Assembly: GCF_001889265.1 (NCBI RefSeq)
Contig: NZ_CP018151.1
Coordinates: 1,054,001 to 1,118,000, forward strand
Direction: 5' to 3'
DNA length: 64,000 bases
DNA from: Microbacterium sp. 1.5R
GTDB lineage: Bacteria; Actinomycetota; Actinomycetes; Actinomycetales; Microbacteriaceae
Shown: piece by piece, positions 16,375 to 26,655 of the stretch
Layout: every line of letters begins with the position of its first letter
Position numbering within the stretch: position 1 is the first letter of the stretch
Position numbers and translations under genes: made by a program
Notes under the pieces: generated by a model
Seen by the model: the letters and a program-made list of their open reading frames with translations, nothing else
Database searches by the model: none
Told to the model about the DNA's origin: nothing

Positions 16375-18354
16375 TCAATGGGAGCAGGTGCAGCCTTCGC
16401 CACCTCCGCAGCATCCGGCGTCCTCGGTGACGTGCGCCTGAGACGACTCGGGAACATCCATCGCGGGGTTCTGATCGAGGAAGCCGTTCGGCTTGAACCA
16501 GAATCCGGCATAGTCGACCGGCATGATCGGCCAGTCCTCGGGGCGGGGGAAGTGCGTGAGTCCGAAGGTGTGCCACAGCACGATGTCCTCGCCGTCGAGC
16601 GAACGGTCGCCCGCCGAGTACTCCGGCAGGCCGGAGCCTCCCTGGTGCGCGTTCGGATACCGGCCGGCCGGCCAGATCTGCCCGTGTTCATGGCGGGTGG
16701 CCCAGAGATGCTTGGTCGCGAACGCCGCACGCGCGGCGACGGATGACGCGGGGTCGGCCATCAGCAGAGCGGTGGGCTCCGGGATCAGGTGATAGGCCGT
16801 GGGGCGGCCGACGTGGTTCGTCCGAGTGGTGCTCTGCACCTCCCACGCGCGCGCGACCGAGGTGTCCGCCTCCCGCTGCGCCCCGCCCTCGGAGAGCAAC
16901 GGAGTCTCCGACCACGTGAAGGCGTTGCCGAACGGGTTGTCCGGCCCCATCGGGATGCGCTGCGCGTCGATCTCGACCAGACGGTTCTCCTCGCCGTCGA
17001 CGGCGACATCGAGCCGTGCGCAGAACAGGTGCTGGTGCACCGGCGCGAAGACGCCCGGCGCGAGCTCGGTGGCGTGCTTCTGCCGCACGCCGGGTTCGCC
17101 GGCGCCGGCGAACACGATCCCCGTGGCCTTGGCGACGACCTCGATCGAGCCGTCGAGGGAGAAGTGCCAGTAGAACCCGTAGTCGTAGTTGCCGATCGTC
17201 GAGAAGTACGACACCACGAAGCGGCGCGAGCGGCGCACGTCCGAGCGGCCGGCGAGGTCGGTGTGCTTCCAGAGGATGCCGTAGTCCTCCTCGTGCATGC
17301 ACACCACGTTCGGGATGCGCACCGGATGGCCGTGGTCGTCGGCGACATAGCCGTCGAGGTAGCGGATCACCCCCAGGCAGTCGCAGCCGAGCTCGAGGTG
17401 GTTCGCGTTCTTGCCGAGAAGGTACTCGCCGGCGTCGAAGTAGCTGATCCAGAAGCGCCCGGGTGCGGTGTCGCCGTAGGGCACGACCATCTCGGGCACG
17501 CTCGCCCGACTGAGCACCGACCGTCCGTCGAACCTGACGTCGTGCAGCACGAGACCCTCGCGGGCGTTGAAGCTCACCCGCATCGACCAGTTCTCCCACT
17601 CGACGAGCGAGCCGCTGACGGCGAAGCTGGGGCCTTCCGGCTGCGTGATCTCGATCGGCTTGAGCGAGGTGCGCGCGGCGCCCTGCACCTCGGGGTAGTA
17701 GTTTCCGTGGCCCGCCGGCACCGGCACGTCGCCCTCGTCGTCGATGCGGATCACGCTGTTCGTCGTGAGGTCGATGTGCACGACCAGCCCTTCGACGGGA
17801 TGCGCCCAGGGGGAGTCGTGCTCGTCGTATTTGAGGAAGGTGAGAGAGCGGATGACCCGGCGGCCCACCTCATCGGCGCGGCCGGTGTACCCGGGTGCGA
17901 GCGGTCCGCAGAACGCGAGGGTCATGTGCGCGGCGAGTCCTCGGCGCGTCATCGCCGACTGCCACTCCGGTGACGCCTTAGCGATCGCCTCAGCGCGCTC
18001 GTACTCCTCGAAGAGGTACTGGGGCTGGCCGTAAGGCGGCGCATCGTTGGGGACCCGCTCGGCACGCAGCACCTCGCCTCGGGTGATCGAGACGACGACT
18101 TCGCTCGCGACGCCGGTCGCCGTGTCGAGCAGAGTCGCATCGATGCGGCGATCGATGGGGGCGCCCGGCGTCCATGCGGCGAGCTCCTCCTTGGTGGGCT
18201 CATCCGGCAGCAACATCGGCACGCGGACGGTCTCGCCGAGCAGTCCGGCGGACTCGAGCACGGCTCGGGCCGCCGCGATCTCCTCGCCGGTGAGGGGGTC
18301 GAGCGGGTGCGGCGCGGCGATCCTGTCGATGGTGACGGGCTGGGGGTGGGACAT
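16375..18354 (-). CDS. Copper-containing primary-amine oxidase
   Basis: A 659-residue quinoprotein amine oxidase converting primary amines with O2 to aldehydes, ammonia and H2O2. The topaquinone precursor is Tyr390 in GNYDYG; two copper ligands are His440 and His442 (HQHLF), the third is in LTHFPRPED near residue 600; the catalytic base Asp is in FDAGEY near 306. Length matches the histamine/phenethylamine/tyramine oxidases of Arthrobacter. No signal peptide is seen. The C-terminus adds a Cys-rich tail (Cys648, 649, 655, 657, final His). It lies 160 bases downstream of a TetR gene in the same direction, with an inverted repeat just before the start. Confidence 0.93.
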   Translation of the reverse strand: MSHPQPVTIDRIAAPHPLDPLTGEEIAAARAVLESAGLLGETVRVPMLLPDEPTKEELAAWTPGAPIDRRIDATLLDTATGVASEVVVSITRGEVLRAERVPNDAPPYGQPQYLFEEYERAEAIAKASPEWQSAMTRRGLAAHMTLAFCGPLAPGYTGRADEVGRRVIRSLTFLKYDEHDSPWAHPVEGLVVHIDLTTNSVIRIDDEGDVPVPAGHGNYYPEVQGAARTSLKPIEITQPEGPSFAVSGSLVEWENWSMRVSFNAREGLVLHDVRFDGRSVLSRASVPEMVVPYGDTAPGRFWISYFDAGEYLLGKNANHLELGCDCLGVIRYLDGYVADDHGHPVRIPNVVCMHEEDYGILWKHTDLAGRSDVRRSRRFVVSYFSTIGNYDYGFYWHFSLDGSIEVVAKATGIVFAGAGEPGVRQKHATELAPGVFAPVHQHLFCARLDVAVDGEENRLVEIDAQRIPMGPDNPFGNAFTWSETPLLSEGGAQREADTSVARAWEVQSTTRTNHVGRPTAYHLIPEPTALLMADPASSVAARAAFATKHLWATRHEHGQIWPAGRYPNAHQGGSGLPEYSAGDRSLDGEDIVLWHTFGLTHFPRPEDWPIMPVDYAGFWFKPNGFLDQNPAMDVPESSQAHVTEDAGCCGGGEGCTCSH

Positions 18355-18371
18355 CGGCGTACCTCACTATT

Positions 18372-18387
18372 TCGAGCGTTCGCTCAA
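18372..18387. promoter_or_regulatory. Candidate TetR operator A, upstream of the amine oxidase
   Basis: On the minus strand TTGAGCGAACGCTCGA, with the perfect inverted repeat GAGCG-2-CGCTC. It lies 18 bases upstream of the amine oxidase start and shares 10 of 16 bases with operator B at 19138. Confidence 0.5.
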
Positions 18388-18514
18388 TAAACGGATTGGG
18401 TCGATGGTACGACGGCGCGACGAGGCGCACAAGAGCGACGGACGAGGATTCCGAGGGGCTCGGGCGGCGGCCGGACGTGGCGGCATCGGCGAACGGCAGG
18501 GGAGCGCGGTGTGC

Positions 18515-19099
18515 TCAGCTGCGCCAGGGGGCGAGGATGCTGTCGTACACCGCGAGGTGCGCTGAGGCCTCCTGCGGCTCGGTGACCTCGATGACCTGCT
18601 GTCCGTAGGTGATCGAGCGCAGCAACTCCATCACGGCGCCGGTCGGAGTCGACGGTGACAGCTCGCCGTCGGTGATCGCCTGATCGAGGGCGTCACGGAT
18701 GCCCTCCTGCCAGGTCGCGACCGTGGGTGCCCCTGCGTTCGGCGCGGGCGCGAGAGTCGCGATGCGCCCCCAGAACCCGACGACGACGTAGGCCTCGGTG
18801 CGCGTGCGGTCGTCGATGGGGAGCACTTCATGCATCAGCGCGTCGAGGCGTGCGAGTCCACTGAGTCCATCCGTGGCCGCGGCGATCCGTTCATCGGTGC
18901 GGTGGGTCACGATGGTCGCTGCGGCGCGGATCACGTCGTCGAACCCGTCGAAGTAGTGCCAGAGCGAGCCTGTCGCGACACCGAGCTCCTTGGCCACGGC
19001 ACGAGACGACACCGCCTCATGGCCGTCGCGCGCGGCCACGGCGAGCAGCGCCTCGGCGATCTGCCGGCGGCGCTCATCGTGGTCTACGACGCGGGGCAC
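18515..19099 (-). CDS. TetR-family transcriptional regulator
   Basis: A 194-residue regulator with the N-terminal TetR domain: RRRQIAEALLAVAARDG, then SSRAVAKELGVATGSLWHYF as the helix-turn-helix. The GTG at 19099 follows AGGA at good spacing; the frame continues to an ATG at 19117 that lacks a ribosome site. The C-terminal ligand domain has no recognisable specificity. It sits between the amine oxidase (downstream, same strand) and a divergent membrane-protein gene, with one similar palindrome near each. It probably represses both and itself in response to an amine or aldehyde; this is inference from position. Confidence 0.87.
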   Translation of the reverse strand: MPRVVDHDERRRQIAEALLAVAARDGHEAVSSRAVAKELGVATGSLWHYFDGFDDVIRAAATIVTHRTDERIAAATDGLSGLARLDALMHEVLPIDDRTRTEAYVVVGFWGRIATLAPAPNAGAPTVATWQEGIRDALDQAITDGELSPSTPTGAVMELLRSITYGQQVIEVTEPQEASAHLAVYDSILAPWRS

Positions 19100-19137
19100 A
19101 TGCCCATCCTGACGCATCCACCGCGGGTATCGCTATT

Positions 19138-19159
19138 TTGAGCAGTTGATCAATATGAT
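19138..19159 (+). promoter_or_regulatory. Candidate TetR operator B and leaderless -10 box
   Basis: TTGAGCAGTTGATCAA (19138-19153) is an inverted repeat of form TTGAnCAnnTGnTCAA. It abuts TATGAT (19154-19159), which stands exactly six bases before the GTG start at 19166. A repressor bound here would cover the spacer and -10 of the rightward promoter and sit just upstream of the TetR gene. Confidence 0.55.
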
Positions 19160-19165
19160 GCGAGT

Positions 19166-19714
19166 GTGGATCACCTCCTCCCCGCAGCACCGTGGCTGAT
19201 GGCGCTCGCCGCCGTCGTCTCGGCCGCGGCGTGCGTGGCTGCCTGGCGGGCCGTGCCGTGGCAGGGGCGGCAGAGCGCGCTGATCATGGCGGCGGCGATG
19301 CTCGTCATCGCAGTGAGCGGCGGTGATCCGCTGATCGGGCTGGTGACCGGACTCGTCCTCATCGTCTCCGCGATGCTGGGCACGGCCGGCGTGCGGGGCA
19401 CCCCGGCGGCTGCGACCTGCTGCCACCGCGCGCTGGTCTCCCTCGTCATGGCGATCTGCTCTTTCGAGAGCCTGTCGGCGGGTGACTGGCGTGGGGCGAC
19501 GCAGTCGGTGGTCGAGTCAGGCGGCCACGGCGGGCATGGGCTCGACGGACTCCTCTCGGTGCTCGTGATAGCCGGAGTCATCGGCGTGGTGCTCTGGACG
19601 GTCGTCTCCGAGTGGGTGCTCGTGCCCGTGCATCAGGGGCGGACCGCCCGCCTGCTCGCGGTGGAGTCGTGGGCGATGGCGGCGGGAGTCACCGTGATGT
19701 GCGTGGGGTTCTGA
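19166..19714 (+). CDS. Membrane protein of unknown function
   Basis: A 182-residue protein with five predicted membrane helices, roughly at 8-28, 36-58, 60-75, 125-147 and 160-180, joined by a His/Gly-rich loop (ESGGHGGHGLDG). No family recognised. The GTG start is supported by the TATGAT box six bases upstream and the absence of a Shine-Dalgarno site. It is divergent from the TetR gene and shares the candidate operator, so it is likely in the same regulon as the amine oxidase. Its 3' end is seven bases from the convergent SMR gene. Confidence 0.65.
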   Translation: MDHLLPAAPWLMALAAVVSAAACVAAWRAVPWQGRQSALIMAAAMLVIAVSGGDPLIGLVTGLVLIVSAMLGTAGVRGTPAAATCCHRALVSLVMAICSFESLSAGDWRGATQSVVESGGHGGHGLDGLLSVLVIAGVIGVVLWTVVSEWVLVPVHQGRTARLLAVESWAMAAGVTVMCVGF

Positions 19715-19721
19715 GGTCACG

Positions 19722-20045
19722 TCAGTGCGCGCCGCCGAACTCGATCAGCACGACGCCCAGGGTGATCAGTGCGACGCCGATCGCCATCATGACTGAGAAG
19801 TGATCCTTGAAGATCACTCGGCCCAGGATCGCCGTGATCGCGACGCCGGCCGCTGACCATACTCCGTAGGCGACGCCCACCGGCATGCCCATGGCGAGGA
19901 TCGTGCCGAGCAGTGTGAACGCGGCGAGATAGCCGATGACGATCACGGGGATCCACCTCCGGCGACGGAGGCCTTCGGACGCGCGCAGGCTGAGGGTCGC
20001 GGTGACCTCGCTCGCGATCGCGAGGGCGAGGAGCAGCCAGGTCAT
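19722..20045 (-). CDS. SMR-family small multidrug/guanidinium transporter, subunit 2
   Basis: A 107-residue protein with four membrane helices. The conserved membrane Glu lies in IASEVTATLSLR near residue 13, and PVGVAYGVWSAAGVA marks the SMR family. It overlaps its upstream partner by four bases (ATGA). Adjacent SMR pairs often work as heterodimers and export quaternary ammonium compounds or guanidinium derivatives. No guanidine riboswitch was recognised upstream. Confidence 0.9.
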   Translation of the reverse strand: MTWLLLALAIASEVTATLSLRASEGLRRRRWIPVIVIGYLAAFTLLGTILAMGMPVGVAYGVWSAAGVAITAILGRVIFKDHFSVMMAIGVALITLGVVLIEFGGAH

Positions 20046-20413
20046 GCTCCGACCTCCGCGGACGCCTCGCGCGGGTGCGACCCGAGCTCGACGAGCAGCA
20101 CACCGACCACGATCGCGCCGATCCCGATGATCTGCACGGTTCCGAGCATCTCGCCGAAGAGCACCGTGCCCATGATCGCGGTGAGGACGACGCCGATCGC
20201 GGCCCAGATGCCGTAGGCCACACCCACGGGCATCCCTCGATCCAGCACGATCGACAGCAGCCAGAGCGAGCCGGTGTAGCCGATCACGACGGGGATCAGC
20301 CACAGCGGATGGGTGAAACCCTCGGCGGCCCGCAGCGACAGGGTGGCCGACACCTCGAGGACGATCGCGATCAGCAGCGGTGGCCACGCGGCCGGGCGGG
20401 AGGGGGCGGTCAT
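20042..20413 (-). CDS. SMR-family small multidrug/guanidinium transporter, subunit 1
   Basis: A 123-residue four-helix SMR protein, with the membrane Glu in IVLEVSATLSLRAAEG and the PVGVAYGIWAAIGV motif. AAAGG precedes the ATG. It has slightly longer, charged N- and C-terminal tails than subunit 2; such asymmetry is typical of obligate heterodimer pairs such as EbrAB or YkkCD. The 203 bases upstream contain no gene and no element I recognise. Confidence 0.9.
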   Translation of the reverse strand: MTAPSRPAAWPPLLIAIVLEVSATLSLRAAEGFTHPLWLIPVVIGYTGSLWLLSIVLDRGMPVGVAYGIWAAIGVVLTAIMGTVLFGEMLGTVQIIGIGAIVVGVLLVELGSHPREASAEVGA

Positions 20414-20617
20414 ATGGAGCCTTTCGACGCGGGGCGTGCCCGGGGGACAACGCGTCGGATGGTCGCAGGATTCCCTGTCGTGTGGGTGAACGACGGGCGA
20501 CAGGCCGCGATTTCAGAACCCTGCCGCGCGGCGCGTACCCTGGACGCATCCCCCGAAGCTCACCCGGCAATCTCGCGCGCCGGCGACCTCGGCGCGCTCA
20601 CACATGCAAGGACGCAG

Positions 20618-22066
<1,449 letters not shown>

Positions 22067-22102
22067 GTGCGCGATGTCGGTCGTGCGCGGCATGATGAGG
22101 GC

Positions 22103-23164
22103 ATGAAGACCGCGACTCTGCGCGCCGAGCGGCTCCGCTCGCATCGTCTCAGCGCTCCGGCGCGCACGGTGACGGATGCCGCGTCGCACATGCTCGCGGT
22201 GCAGAGCCAGGACTTCACCGCCGGACGGTGGGTCCTGGCTTCGCGCACACGTGGCGAGCCGCCGCTCCGCGCGGTCGACCGGGCCTTCGCCCGGGGCGAC
22301 CTGGTGCGCGCGTGGACCATGCGCGGCACGCTGCACATCATCCCGGCGCGTGACCTGCGCTGGGTGCTCTCGGTGACCGCCGCGCGGCAGCGTCAGCAGG
22401 CGGCGGGCAGGCGTCGCGATCTCGGGATCGATGCGTCGATGGTCGCCGCGGTCGTGGCGGCGGCGGTGCCGCGTCTGCGCGACGGAGGACTCACGCGGGC
22501 CGAGATGTTCGAGGTGTTCGCCGGTATCGGCATCGATCCTGCCGGGCAGCGCGGCATCCATCTGCTGAGCGAGCTCACGCTCGACGGGCTGATCTGCCAG
22601 GGTCAGGTCGTCGCGCGCGATGGTGTGAGCCGGGAGCAGCGCTTCGTGCTCGTCGAGCAGCACATCAGCGAGCATGCGGCGCCCGAAGATCCGCTCGCCG
22701 AGCTCTTCGTGCGCTACATCGACGGGCACGGTCCGGCCGGCGTCGCGGACTTCGCCTGGTGGTCCGGCCTCACGCTGGGGCAGGCGCGCGAGGCGCGGGA
22801 TCACGCGGCGGCGCGCGTGGTCGAGGTCGACGAGGGTGTGTTCGTCGGCGTCGCTCGTCCGCGGCGGTCATCGAGTGCCCCGGCGGTGCTGGCGCTCGGA
22901 GCCTTCGACGAGTACTACATCTCCTACGCCGACCGCACGGACGTCTGCGCCCCTGAGCATCTCGCTCTCGTCGGGCCGGGCAAGAACGGCATGGTGCGGG
23001 CGACGCTCGTCGCCGACGGCCGGGTGATCGGATGCTGGACGCACGCGAGCGCCTCGCTCGGTTCTCCGCCGGAGCTCTTCGAGTCAGTGCCCGATTCGCG
23101 GCCGGTCGACGACGAGGCGGTGCGGGCGGCGCTCGCTCGGTTCACGCGCTTCCTCGACGTTTGA
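22103..23164 (+). CDS. Winged-helix DNA-binding domain protein (AlkZ/YcaQ-like, HTH_42)
   Basis: A 353-residue protein of the winged-helix family that includes the DNA glycosylases AlkZ and YcaQ. It shows the family's MLAVQSQDF segment (the QxQ-type catalytic motif position), RAWTMRGTLHIIPA and the C-terminal GAFDEYYISYADR. AlkZ unhooks interstrand crosslinks and some members protect antibiotic producers from their own genotoxin; others lack known activity. CATGAT lies exactly six bases before the ATG (near-match to the leaderless pattern), and GAGGG could also serve as a weak ribosome site. Confidence 0.8.
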   Translation: MKTATLRAERLRSHRLSAPARTVTDAASHMLAVQSQDFTAGRWVLASRTRGEPPLRAVDRAFARGDLVRAWTMRGTLHIIPARDLRWVLSVTAARQRQQAAGRRRDLGIDASMVAAVVAAAVPRLRDGGLTRAEMFEVFAGIGIDPAGQRGIHLLSELTLDGLICQGQVVARDGVSREQRFVLVEQHISEHAAPEDPLAELFVRYIDGHGPAGVADFAWWSGLTLGQAREARDHAAARVVEVDEGVFVGVARPRRSSSAPAVLALGAFDEYYISYADRTDVCAPEHLALVGPGKNGMVRATLVADGRVIGCWTHASASLGSPPELFESVPDSRPVDDEAVRAALARFTRFLDV

Positions 23165-23183
23165 GTCGCCGAGTCGGTGCGAA

Positions 23184-24626
23184 TCACTCGCTCGCGTGGC
23201 GTCCGAGGAAGTTGTAGACCTCGTTGTCATCGACGCCGGGGAACGCGCCACGGGGGAGCGGCGAGAACATGTGGGTGTGCACGCGGGCGCTCGGCCAGGC
23301 CTTCCCGTTCCACCGTTCGGTGAGGTCGGCCGAGGGGCGGCGGCAGCACGCCTCATCCGGGCAGGTCGAGACCGCGCGGTCGGCGGTCTCGCGCCCACGC
23401 CACCAGCGCGCGTCGTCGAAGGGAACGCCCACCGTGATCGAGAACTCGCCGTCGGTCGAGGCGCCGGTCTGCGTCGAGCACCAGAAGGTGCCGGAGGGTG
23501 TGTCGGTGTACTGGTGGTGTTCGTTCGTGCGGTTCTGCTGCGTGAACGCCGCGCGCGCCTGGAACTTCCGGCACACCCGCTGGCCCTCGACAGCGCCCGT
23601 GACGTCCATCGGCAGGGGGAGGTCGTCGTTCTCGTAGACCCTCGTGATCGCACCGGTGGCGTCGACACGGAGGAAGTGCAGTGACATGCCCAGGTGCTGG
23701 GTGAGGAGGTTCGTCATGCGCATTCCGGCCGCTTCGTGGGTCACGCCGAATGCGTCGCGGAAGTCTTCGACCGCGAGGTTGCGATCCTTCTTCGCCTGCT
23801 GCAGGAAGGCGACGGACGCCGTCTCGGGCATCAGGCACGCGGCGGCGAAGTAGTTGATCTCGAGCCGCTGCTGCAGGAAGTCGGCGTAGTCGGTGGGCGG
23901 GGTGTGGCCGAGCAGTCGGTGCGCCATCGCCTGCAGTGCCATGGACCGCAGGCCGTGACCCCCGGGGATCGATGCGGGCGGCAGGTAGATGCGCCCGTTC
24001 TCGAGGTCGGTGACCGAGCGGGTCGAGTGCGGCAGATCGTTGACGTAGATCAGTTCGAAGCCGAGCTTGTCGGCCATGATGCTCACGGTGCGGTGCGTCA
24101 GCGCGCCCTGCACGTGCCCGGCGGACCGCAGCTGCTTCTCAGCGAGTCTCTCGATGTCCGCGAGGTAGTTGTTCTGCTCGCGCATCCGCAGACGCAGCTC
24201 GGTGTTCGCTCGTCTGGCCTCTTCGGGCGTGGCGATCGCCTCTCGTTCGCGTCGCTGGAGTTCGCGATGAAGGCCCAGAAGCGACTCGATCGTCTCGTCG
24301 CTCATCCCCTTCGTGACGCGCACGGGGGCGATGCCGAGCTGCCGGAACACCGGGCTCTCCTGGGCGCGTTCGAGTTCGATCTCGAGAGCGGCGCGACGGT
24401 TCGGCGGCTCGCCCGAGATGAGGTCGGTGACCTCGGTGCCCGTCGCCAGCGCGATGGCCTGCAGCAGCGAGAGCTTCGGTTCGCGCTTGCCGTTCTCGAT
24501 CAGGCTCAGCTGCGAACCGGCGACGCCGACGAGTGCGCCCAGCTCATCGAGCGTGAAGCCCTTCTCGAGGCGGTGGTGCCTGATGCGGTGGCCGAGAGTC
24601 GCGAGGTGGATGCCGGAAGGAGCCAT
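23184..24626 (-). CDS. XRE-family regulator with IrrE/DUF2083 domains (RamB/ScfR-like)
   Basis: A 480-residue regulator. Residues about 8-65 are an XRE helix-turn-helix (GHRIRHHRLEKGFTLDELG...); the middle is an IrrE-like region (AMAHRLLGH with LEINYFAAACLMP); the C-terminal DUF2083-type domain holds several Cys (CRKFQARAAF, CPDEACCRR). This is the architecture of RamB, which controls acetate and propionate metabolism genes in Corynebacterium and Mycobacterium. It is divergent from pckG, a plausible target. TAGTAT six bases before the ATG suggests a leaderless transcript. Confidence 0.85.
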   Translation of the reverse strand: MAPSGIHLATLGHRIRHHRLEKGFTLDELGALVGVAGSQLSLIENGKREPKLSLLQAIALATGTEVTDLISGEPPNRRAALEIELERAQESPVFRQLGIAPVRVTKGMSDETIESLLGLHRELQRREREAIATPEEARRANTELRLRMREQNNYLADIERLAEKQLRSAGHVQGALTHRTVSIMADKLGFELIYVNDLPHSTRSVTDLENGRIYLPPASIPGGHGLRSMALQAMAHRLLGHTPPTDYADFLQQRLEINYFAAACLMPETASVAFLQQAKKDRNLAVEDFRDAFGVTHEAAGMRMTNLLTQHLGMSLHFLRVDATGAITRVYENDDLPLPMDVTGAVEGQRVCRKFQARAAFTQQNRTNEHHQYTDTPSGTFWCSTQTGASTDGEFSITVGVPFDDARWWRGRETADRAVSTCPDEACCRRPSADLTERWNGKAWPSARVHTHMFSPLPRGAFPGVDDNEVYNFLGRHASE

Positions 24627-24632
24627 TCCTTG

Positions 24633-24663
24633 ATACTAGCGAAAGAAGCGCGATTCTTATCGC
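24633..24663 (-). promoter_or_regulatory. Leaderless -10 box and imperfect palindrome before the RamB-like gene
   Basis: TAGTAT (24633-24638) stands six bases before the ATG at 24626. Immediately upstream (24639-24663) GCGAAAGAA and TTCTTATCGC form an imperfect palindrome around GCGCGA, filling the spacer of this promoter. It may be the autoregulatory site and may also act on pckG, 73 bases away. Confidence 0.45.
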
Positions 24664-24735
24664 CCGGAATGGCAGAAAGTCGTGCACGAACCGGAAGAAG
24701 ATGGAACAAACGCCCCTCACTTCAAAGGAGTAGTC

Positions 24736-26598
24736 ATGGCGATCGCCGAAGTCTTCACCCCCCGAGCATCATCTGTCGCACCTGTGCGCACCTTCGGGAC
24801 GGCTCCGACGTATGACACCCCTGCGATGGCAGAGCTCGCCGCCTGGGTCGATGAGATCGCGGCGCTCACGCAGCCGGCCTCGATCCACTGGGTCGACGGC
24901 TCGCGTGCCGAGAACGACTGGCTGCTGCGCGGGCTCGTCGACGAGGGCAAGCTGATCAAGCTGAACCCCGAGTGGCGTCCCGGCTCGTACCTCGCCCGCT
25001 CGCACCCCAGCGACGTCGCACGCACGGAGGGCCGCACCTACATCTCGTCCGAGAGTGAAGAGGATGCCGGCCCGACCAACAACTGGGCTCCTCCTGCGCA
25101 GATGCGCGAGAAGATGACCGAGATCTTCGAGGGATCCATGCGAGGCCGCACGATGTTCGTCGTGCCCTTCTCGATGGGGCCCGTCGGGGGACCGCTCTCG
25201 CACATCGGCGTCCAGGTCACCGACAGCGCCTACGCTGTCGCGTCGATCGGCATCATGACGCGCGTCGGCGATGCGGTCACCCGCCAGATCGCCGACGGCG
25301 CTCCGTGGGTCAAGACCGTGCACTCCGTCGGCGCGCCGCTCGCTGCGGGAGAGCCCGACGTCGAGTGGCCCTGCAACGACGACAAGTACATCGTGCACTT
25401 CCCCGAGACGCTCGAGGTCTACTCCTTCGGCTCGGGCTACGGCGGCAACGCGATCCTCGCGAAGAAGTGCTTCGCCCTGCGCATCGCCTCGGTCATCGCC
25501 CGCGACGAGGGCTGGCTCGCCGAGCACATGCTGCTCATCCGGGTGATCGATCCCACGGGCAAGGCGTACCACGTGGCTGCGGCGTTCCCCTCCGCGTGCG
25601 GCAAGACGAACCTCGCGATGCTGCGCCCGACCATCCCGGGATGGCGCGTCGAGACGCTCGGCGACGACATCGCGTGGATCCGTCCCGGTGAAGACGGCCG
25701 CCTCTGGGCGATCAACCCGGAAGCCGGATTCTTCGGCGTCGCGCCGGGCACGGGCGAGTCGACGAACGTCACGGCGGTCGAGACCCTCTGGGGCAACACG
25801 ATCTTCACGAACGTCGCGCTCCGGCCCGACGGAGACGTCTGGTGGGAGGGGCTGACCGATCAGGCGCCCGCCCACCTCACGGACTGGGAGGGCAACGACT
25901 GGACGCCGGACTCCGGCCGCCCCGCCGCGCACCCGAACTCGCGCTTCACGGTCTCGGCCGCGCAGTGCCCGCAGATCTCGGAGGACTGGGAGGAGGCGGT
26001 GCCGCTCGACGTGATCCTCTTCGGCGGACGTCGGGCGACCAATGTGCCGCTCGTCGTCGAGGCCACCGACTGGACCCACGGCGTGTTCCTCGGCTCCAAC
26101 ATCTCGTCCGAGCGCACCGCGGCCGCCGAGGGCAAGGTCGGCGAGCTGCGTCGCGATCCGTTCGCCATGCTCCCGTTCTGCGGCTACAACATGGCCGACT
26201 ACTTCGGTCACTGGCTGAAGGTCGGCCGTGGTCTCCGGTTCGACCGCGCACCGCGCATCTTCCAGGTGAACTGGTTCCGTCGTGGCGAGGACGGCCGCTT
26301 CCTGTGGCCCGGATTCGGCGACAACTCGCGAGTCGTCGACTGGATCATCCGTCGCGTCTCCGGCGAGGTCTCGACGGTCGACAGCCCGATCGGTCGCCTG
26401 CCGCTGATCGAGGACCTCAATCTCGACGGCATCGACGTGCCCGAGGCCGACCTCGAGGAGCTCTTCTCGATCGACACCGACGCCTGGAAGACCGAGGCCG
26501 ACCTCACCGAGGAGTTCTACGACACCTTCGGCGACAAGGTCCCCGCCGCCCTCCGGGCCGAGCTCGCCTCGCTGCGCTACCGCCTCGACAAGGCGTGA
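24736..26598 (+). CDS. pckG: Phosphoenolpyruvate carboxykinase (GTP)
   Basis: A 620-residue GTP-dependent PEPCK, normal length for the class. It converts oxaloacetate plus GTP to PEP, CO2 and GDP, the entry step of gluconeogenesis. The active-site loop is FPSACGKTN, with the hyper-reactive Cys at 288, the same number as in the vertebrate enzyme. Other family segments are YGGNA(I)LAKKC and the C-terminal [24 protein letters not shown] precedes the ATG; upstream in-frame sequence is unlike the family. The divergent RamB-like regulator is a likely controller. Confidence 0.96.
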   Translation: MAIAEVFTPRASSVAPVRTFGTAPTYDTPAMAELAAWVDEIAALTQPASIHWVDGSRAENDWLLRGLVDEGKLIKLNPEWRPGSYLARSHPSDVARTEGRTYISSESEEDAGPTNNWAPPAQMREKMTEIFEGSMRGRTMFVVPFSMGPVGGPLSHIGVQVTDSAYAVASIGIMTRVGDAVTRQIADGAPWVKTVHSVGAPLAAGEPDVEWPCNDDKYIVHFPETLEVYSFGSGYGGNAILAKKCFALRIASVIARDEGWLAEHMLLIRVIDPTGKAYHVAAAFPSACGKTNLAMLRPTIPGWRVETLGDDIAWIRPGEDGRLWAINPEAGFFGVAPGTGESTNVTAVETLWGNTIFTNVALRPDGDVWWEGLTDQAPAHLTDWEGNDWTPDSGRPAAHPNSRFTVSAAQCPQISEDWEEAVPLDVILFGGRRATNVPLVVEATDWTHGVFLGSNISSERTAAAEGKVGELRRDPFAMLPFCGYNMADYFGHWLKVGRGLRFDRAPRIFQVNWFRRGEDGRFLWPGFGDNSRVVDWIIRRVSGEVSTVDSPIGRLPLIEDLNLDGIDVPEADLEELFSIDTDAWKTEADLTEEFYDTFGDKVPAALRAELASLRYRLDKA

Positions 26599-26606
26599 CA
26601 GACCGG

Positions 26607-26630
26607 GCGCCGGTTCGGGGGAGCCGGCGC
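26607..26630 (+). terminator. Hairpin directly after pckG
   Basis: GCGCCGG (26607-26613) pairs with CCGGCGC (26624-26630), extendable by a G-U and an A-T pair, nine bases after the stop codon. No U-tract follows, as is common for actinobacterial terminators. Confidence 0.6.
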
Positions 26631-26655
26631 TCCACGGCCCCCGTGGCCCCAGACC

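Noticed and set aside
20414..20617. Guanidine riboswitch before the SMR pair
   Set aside because: None of the conserved cores of the guanidine-I, -II or -III classes could be found by eye on the minus strand.
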